Below are positions 61,103-64,000 of a stretch of 64,000 nt of DNA, piece after piece. A program made the position numbers and the translations under genes. Source of the DNA: Romeriopsis sp046049545 (lineage in GTDB: Bacteria > Cyanobacteriota > Cyanobacteriia > Leptolyngbyales > Leptolyngbyaceae). Below the pieces are notes generated by a model. It saw nothing but the letters and a program-made list of their open reading frames with translations. It made no database searches and was not told the origin of the DNA. The DNA is taken from positions 9,218 to 73,217 of the forward strand of contig JBJORF010000009.1 in NCBI GenBank assembly GCA_046049545.1. The letters run 5' to 3'. Numbering within the stretch: the stretch's first letter is position 1; the number at the start of each line of letters is the position of its first letter.

Positions 61103-61969
61103 TATTCCTCAAAATTTTGCTTGCGCAAGGCGGACTCAGTGCCACTCCTTAATCTGGTTGCAATGTGTAAAGTCATCGATCGCCGCAGATCCCACATCCG
61201 ATCGCGCGTCAACGCTATGAAAATTTATTCCTCCGAAAGACGAATTATGTGTGATCCGGAAAGTCTACGGAGAACTGAAAAAATTCCCCCGCAAAAAATC
61301 CGTACTTTTGATGACGTGGTTTACAACTCCTTCGTAGACAATAAAAACTAAGAAGATAAATACAACTAATTTCGATTGATTGTATCTATCTTTGTCTGCA
61401 TCTCAACTCTTGTCATCAGGTTGCTCTAATTGCTGCGAGATGGCGCTTTTTGGGTTTGTATTGCTGGTCAATATGGGCGTAATTTGTGTCGATCGTGGGT
61501 TTGCTAAATGCGTGTTTTGATTGTTGGATTGAATCGCTGTGGCGATTTGATTAGCAATGAATAATGCGTTGTCTGCCAGTTGTTTAGTTCCCTAATTTCT
61601 ATGGATACATGGGTTTTTGTGTGAGGGGCTAGTATCTACTGCTACAAGTTCTTTCTACACGATTTCTCGTCAACTAAACTGGCGGATGGTCGGGGGAAAT
61701 CTACCACTTTTGATGATTAATTATTTTGAGGGTGACGTTGAGCGCAGCGCTTAGCTGGACGGCGTTGGTCATTTTACTAATTAACCCAAAAGTTTTGGCC
61801 CTTAGACTTCGTAGGTTCAGGTATTCTATGCTTACTCGTTATTTGGGGTGTGGCCGATCGTGGCTGCACCCCAATTATTATTTTTGGGTATTGGTTTTGG
61901 ATATTATTTTTGGGGCTTGCGAAGGGCCTGTGCGATGATGGTGCCTGAAACTTCATCGAGGTCTTGGTC
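61103..61969. other. 0.87-kb gene-free region
   Basis: The longest stretch without a convincing gene. AT-rich, with no open frame of credible composition and no tRNA, tmRNA or RNase P RNA features that I recognise. It ends in a forward terminator (61845-61885) with no gene before it. Confidence 0.6.
61845..61885 (+). terminator. Orphan rho-independent terminator
   Basis: GGGGTG (61845-61850) pairs with CACCCC (61867-61872), with an inner GCC/GGC stem, followed by AATTATTATTTTT. Forward orientation, but no forward gene lies upstream within 0.74 kb; the gene beyond is on the other strand. It hints at an unannotated transcript. Confidence 0.6.
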
Positions 61970-62254
61970 ATGGCACAAGCAATTTGGAATGGACAGGTGA
62001 TTGCCCAGAGCGATCGCTGTGAGGTGGTGGAAGGCAATCAATATTTCCCGCCGGATGCGTTGAAGATGGAGTATTTTCAGCCGAGTAATACCCATACGAC
62101 TTGTGGGTGGAAGGGGACGGCGAGCTATTACACGGTGACGGTGGATGGGGAGTCGAATGCGGATGCGGCTTGGTTTTATCCCGAACCGAAGGATGCGGCA
62201 AAGAATATTAAGGGCTATGTGGCGTTTTGGCGGGGGGTGAAGGTGGAGGTTTGA
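61970..62254 (+). CDS. DUF427 domain protein
   Basis: A 94-residue protein with the full DUF427 pattern: IWNGQVIAQSDRCEVVEGNQYFP, CGWKGTASYYTV and AAWFYPEPKDAAKNIKGYVAFW. Such small beta-tent proteins are widespread, of unknown function. The ATG at 61970 was preferred to a TTG two codons upstream. Confidence 0.9.
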   Translation: MAQAIWNGQVIAQSDRCEVVEGNQYFPPDALKMEYFQPSNTHTTCGWKGTASYYTVTVDGESNADAAWFYPEPKDAAKNIKGYVAFWRGVKVEV

Positions 62255-62276
62255 GGTGATTTGCGGTGGGGTGGGT

Positions 62277-62293
62277 GTTGGGCGTTGCCCAAC
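62277..62293. repeat. Short palindrome of cyanobacterial repeat type
   Basis: GTTGGGC-GTT-GCCCAAC between convergent genes, in a GTGGGTGTTGGG..CCCAACCTA context that resembles common dispersed cyanobacterial repeats. It may help end transcripts. Confidence 0.5.
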
Positions 62294-62322
62294 CTATGGG
62301 ATCTCGGTTAAAAGCACTTGGC

Positions 62323-63834
62323 TTAGAAGAATTTGATCTTGCGTAAGGCGTATAAACACATCTTGAGCAGGACTAAGCCTTCGCGAAAATGGGCGATGTT
62401 GGAGCTGCCGTAGGTGCGGGGTTGATACCGGACGGGGATATCGACGATCCGCAGGTTGAGTTTGGCGGCTCCAAACAAGAGATCGAAATCGCCAAAGGGA
62501 TCGAAGTCGCCGAAGTAACTGCGGCCTTTGACGAGCTGTTGATAGTCGTCGCGCCAGATGACTTTGGTGCCGCAGAGGGTGTCTTTGAGCGGCTGATCGA
62601 GCAGGAAGGAAAAGGCGAGACTGAAGAATTTGTTGGCCCAGTTGTTGAGCCAGGGCATGGCTTCGCCCGATCGGGGATAGACCAAGCGCGAACCATTGGC
62701 AAAATCGCCGCGCCGGGAAGCCACGACCTCGAAAAAATGCGGCAAGTCCTCGGGCTGCACCGTCAGATCCGCATCCAAAATCATCAGAATATCGCCCGTT
62801 GCTTGCTCGAAGCCTAAGCGCACGGCATCGGCTTTGCCGCGTCCGGTTTGTTGGGCGGCTTTGAGGCGGAACTGGGTGGGATTGGGATGGCCTTGGGCGA
62901 CGATGCGCTGGATTGCTTCCCAGGTATTGTCGCGGGAATGGCCTTCGATGAAGATGATTTCGGTGTGGCGGCCCAAGGCGGGGAGCCGGTCGATCGCGGC
63001 CTGGATATTGCCCGCTTCATTCCGCGCGGGAATCACCACGGAGCAGGTGGGCTGGGGGTTGGATACCTGGCGTGGCTGGGGCCGCGCGACGATGAAGTTG
63101 GTGAGGCCCAGATGCTCGAACCCCGGTAGATGCACCAAGATCCGGTTGCAGAGGGGAGCGATCGCGGGGATGGCTTTGGGACAAAGCAGGCGGCGACCGA
63201 TTTTGATCGATTCATAGCCTGTGATGGCGAGTAGACTGCGCACATCGCCCATGGAGAGCCAGCTCTGGGGCGGTTGGGGGCGGCGTTGGCCGAGGCGTTG
63301 AGCCAGGTGCAGGACGGGCTGCCAAAGGAAATTATGGAAAGTGACGATCAGCCGGGTGCGATCGTGGCAGTAGCGCTGAAGGTGCTGTAAAACGGCCTGA
63401 ATGTCGCTCAGATGGCCCAAAGTATCGGACAAAATGATGTAGTCAAACGTCGGACTGTCCGGCCGATCGCCGTTTGGCAAGTCAAAGTCGATCGCGTCGG
63501 CGCAGAGAAAGGTGAGGTGAGCATTTTGGGCGACGGGATATTTGCTGCGGGCAGCTTCGACCATCGCCGGGGCGAAATCAATGCCGAGGCCGTAACTGGG
63601 TTGGGTCGCGGCGAGCAAATCCCCTGTCCCGCAGCCGACTTCCAACACCCGCGCGCCCGCCGGGATAACAAACTGGTGCAGGGCGGCAAGATCCCGGTGA
63701 TAGGTGCGATTTTTGCGGTTCCAGTAGTCCATTTGCGGGGCCAATGCCTCAAATGCCGATCGCCGCGCGGCGGTAAACCGATCGTGGGCGGTGGCGGCCA
63801 GTCGCGTAGGCCGGGACAATACAGGGGCAGGCAT
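62323..63834 (-). CDS. Methyltransferase-glycosyltransferase fusion protein
   Basis: A 503-residue fusion. The N-terminal class I SAM methyltransferase (about 30-250) has VLEVGCGTGDLLAA, GLGIDFAPAMVEAA and FDYIILSDTLGHL. The C-terminal family 2 glycosyltransferase (about 265-503, DPM1-like) has CSVVIPARNEAGNIQAAID, the DADLT metal motif, and TLCGTKVIWR. No C-terminal membrane helices are obvious. Likely acts on a lipid-linked or surface glycan; the substrate is unknown. It is encoded alone. Confidence 0.9.
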   Translation of the reverse strand: MPAPVLSRPTRLAATAHDRFTAARRSAFEALAPQMDYWNRKNRTYHRDLAALHQFVIPAGARVLEVGCGTGDLLAATQPSYGLGIDFAPAMVEAARSKYPVAQNAHLTFLCADAIDFDLPNGDRPDSPTFDYIILSDTLGHLSDIQAVLQHLQRYCHDRTRLIVTFHNFLWQPVLHLAQRLGQRRPQPPQSWLSMGDVRSLLAITGYESIKIGRRLLCPKAIPAIAPLCNRILVHLPGFEHLGLTNFIVARPQPRQVSNPQPTCSVVIPARNEAGNIQAAIDRLPALGRHTEIIFIEGHSRDNTWEAIQRIVAQGHPNPTQFRLKAAQQTGRGKADAVRLGFEQATGDILMILDADLTVQPEDLPHFFEVVASRRGDFANGSRLVYPRSGEAMPWLNNWANKFFSLAFSFLLDQPLKDTLCGTKVIWRDDYQQLVKGRSYFGDFDPFGDFDLLFGAAKLNLRIVDIPVRYQPRTYGSSNIAHFREGLVLLKMCLYALRKIKFF

Positions 63835-64000
63835 GACAACAGGGCCGCAAATTCAGCCTGGGAAACGTTAGCTTTGTATCATCGCATATTCCCGAATCGG
63901 CCACGGCATTCGGCATTATTCACTTGATGGCTGAATAAATTCTGAAGCCCGGACATTCTGCGGCCAACATCCCTTAACCTGATAGGGGAACCGTTGTTGT
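63835..64000. other. Right edge, upstream of the fusion gene
   Basis: About 165 bp that should hold the promoter of the reverse-strand fusion gene. No gene or motif recognised. Confidence 0.4.

Noticed and set aside
60989..61351. Forward frame of 120 codons overlapping the start of the acyl synthetase gene
   Set aside because: First part is antisense to the conserved gene; the rest has no recognisable motif.
61726..61938. Forward 70-codon frame in the gene-free region
   Set aside because: Needs a TTG start, has no ribosome binding site and runs through the terminator hairpin.
1..64000. tRNA, rRNA, tmRNA and RNase P RNA genes
   Set aside because: I looked through the intergenic regions for T-loop and other signatures and found none; a covariance search would be decisive.
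1..64000. Insertion sequence or prophage
   Set aside because: No transposase, integrase or phage structural gene is present; the only mobile-like DNA is the small element at 37912-38041.

Overview
The window comes from a cyanobacterial chromosome. The evidence is an orange carotenoid protein (OCP) with its fluorescence recovery protein (FRP), the cyanobacterial/plastid-type subunit NdhO, an RbpA-type RRM protein, a plastid/cyanobacterial-type pyruvate dehydrogenase E2, several cyanobacteria-restricted DUF families, and many HIP1-like GCGATCGC octamers. It carries dnaA and dnaN, so it lies in the replication-origin neighbourhood. I cannot name genus or species.

Layout. 0.1-2.5 kb: photoprotection cassette ocp, carotenoid ketolase crtW, frp. 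2.6-9 kb: methyltransferase-like protein, ndhO, an RRM protein, a large M48-like membrane protein lacking its zinc ligands, and release factor 3. 9-15 kb: FG-GAP/metalloprotease, MBOAT O-acyltransferase, cupin, murJ. 15-21.4 kb: two diguanylate cyclases, GNAT, glmU and an HD-GYP response regulator, giving both making and breaking domains for c-di-GMP. 21.6-24.3 kb: Ski2-like helicase. 24.6-35.7 kb: dnaA and dnaN flank a complete reverse-strand phototaxis/type IV pilus chemosensory operon (PATAN-REC, CheY, CheW, MCP, CheA-REC). DnaA-box-like sites lie between that operon and dnaN. 35.7-43.8 kb: PadR/Coq4-like divergent pair with two matching operator palindromes, a MITE-like element, Uma2, DNA alkyl repair, lipoprotein, leuD, tlyA, serine protease and a small secreted protein. 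43.9-49.8 kb: M1 aminopeptidase, argF, HtrA/Deg protease, NAD(P)-binding protein. 50-56 kb: DUF1997, DUF6888/DUF6887 pair, murD, PEP-CTERM protein, pyrE, secreted protein, lipase. 56-64 kb: PDH E2, YlqD, HepT/MntA toxin-antitoxin, acyl-ACP/CoA synthetase, a 0.87-kb gene-free stretch ending in an orphan terminator, DUF427, and a methyltransferase-glycosyltransferase fusion.

Most genes are core cyanobacterial functions. The least expected signal is at DNA level: short (7-28 bp) two- or three-copy tandem duplications recur, and six of them span a stop codon, so that the 3' end of a gene is repeated just downstream of itself. Other points of interest are the M48 pseudo-protease, the PadR/Coq4 operators, the candidate origin, and the orphan terminator. 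No tRNA, rRNA, CRISPR array or complete insertion sequence was seen.
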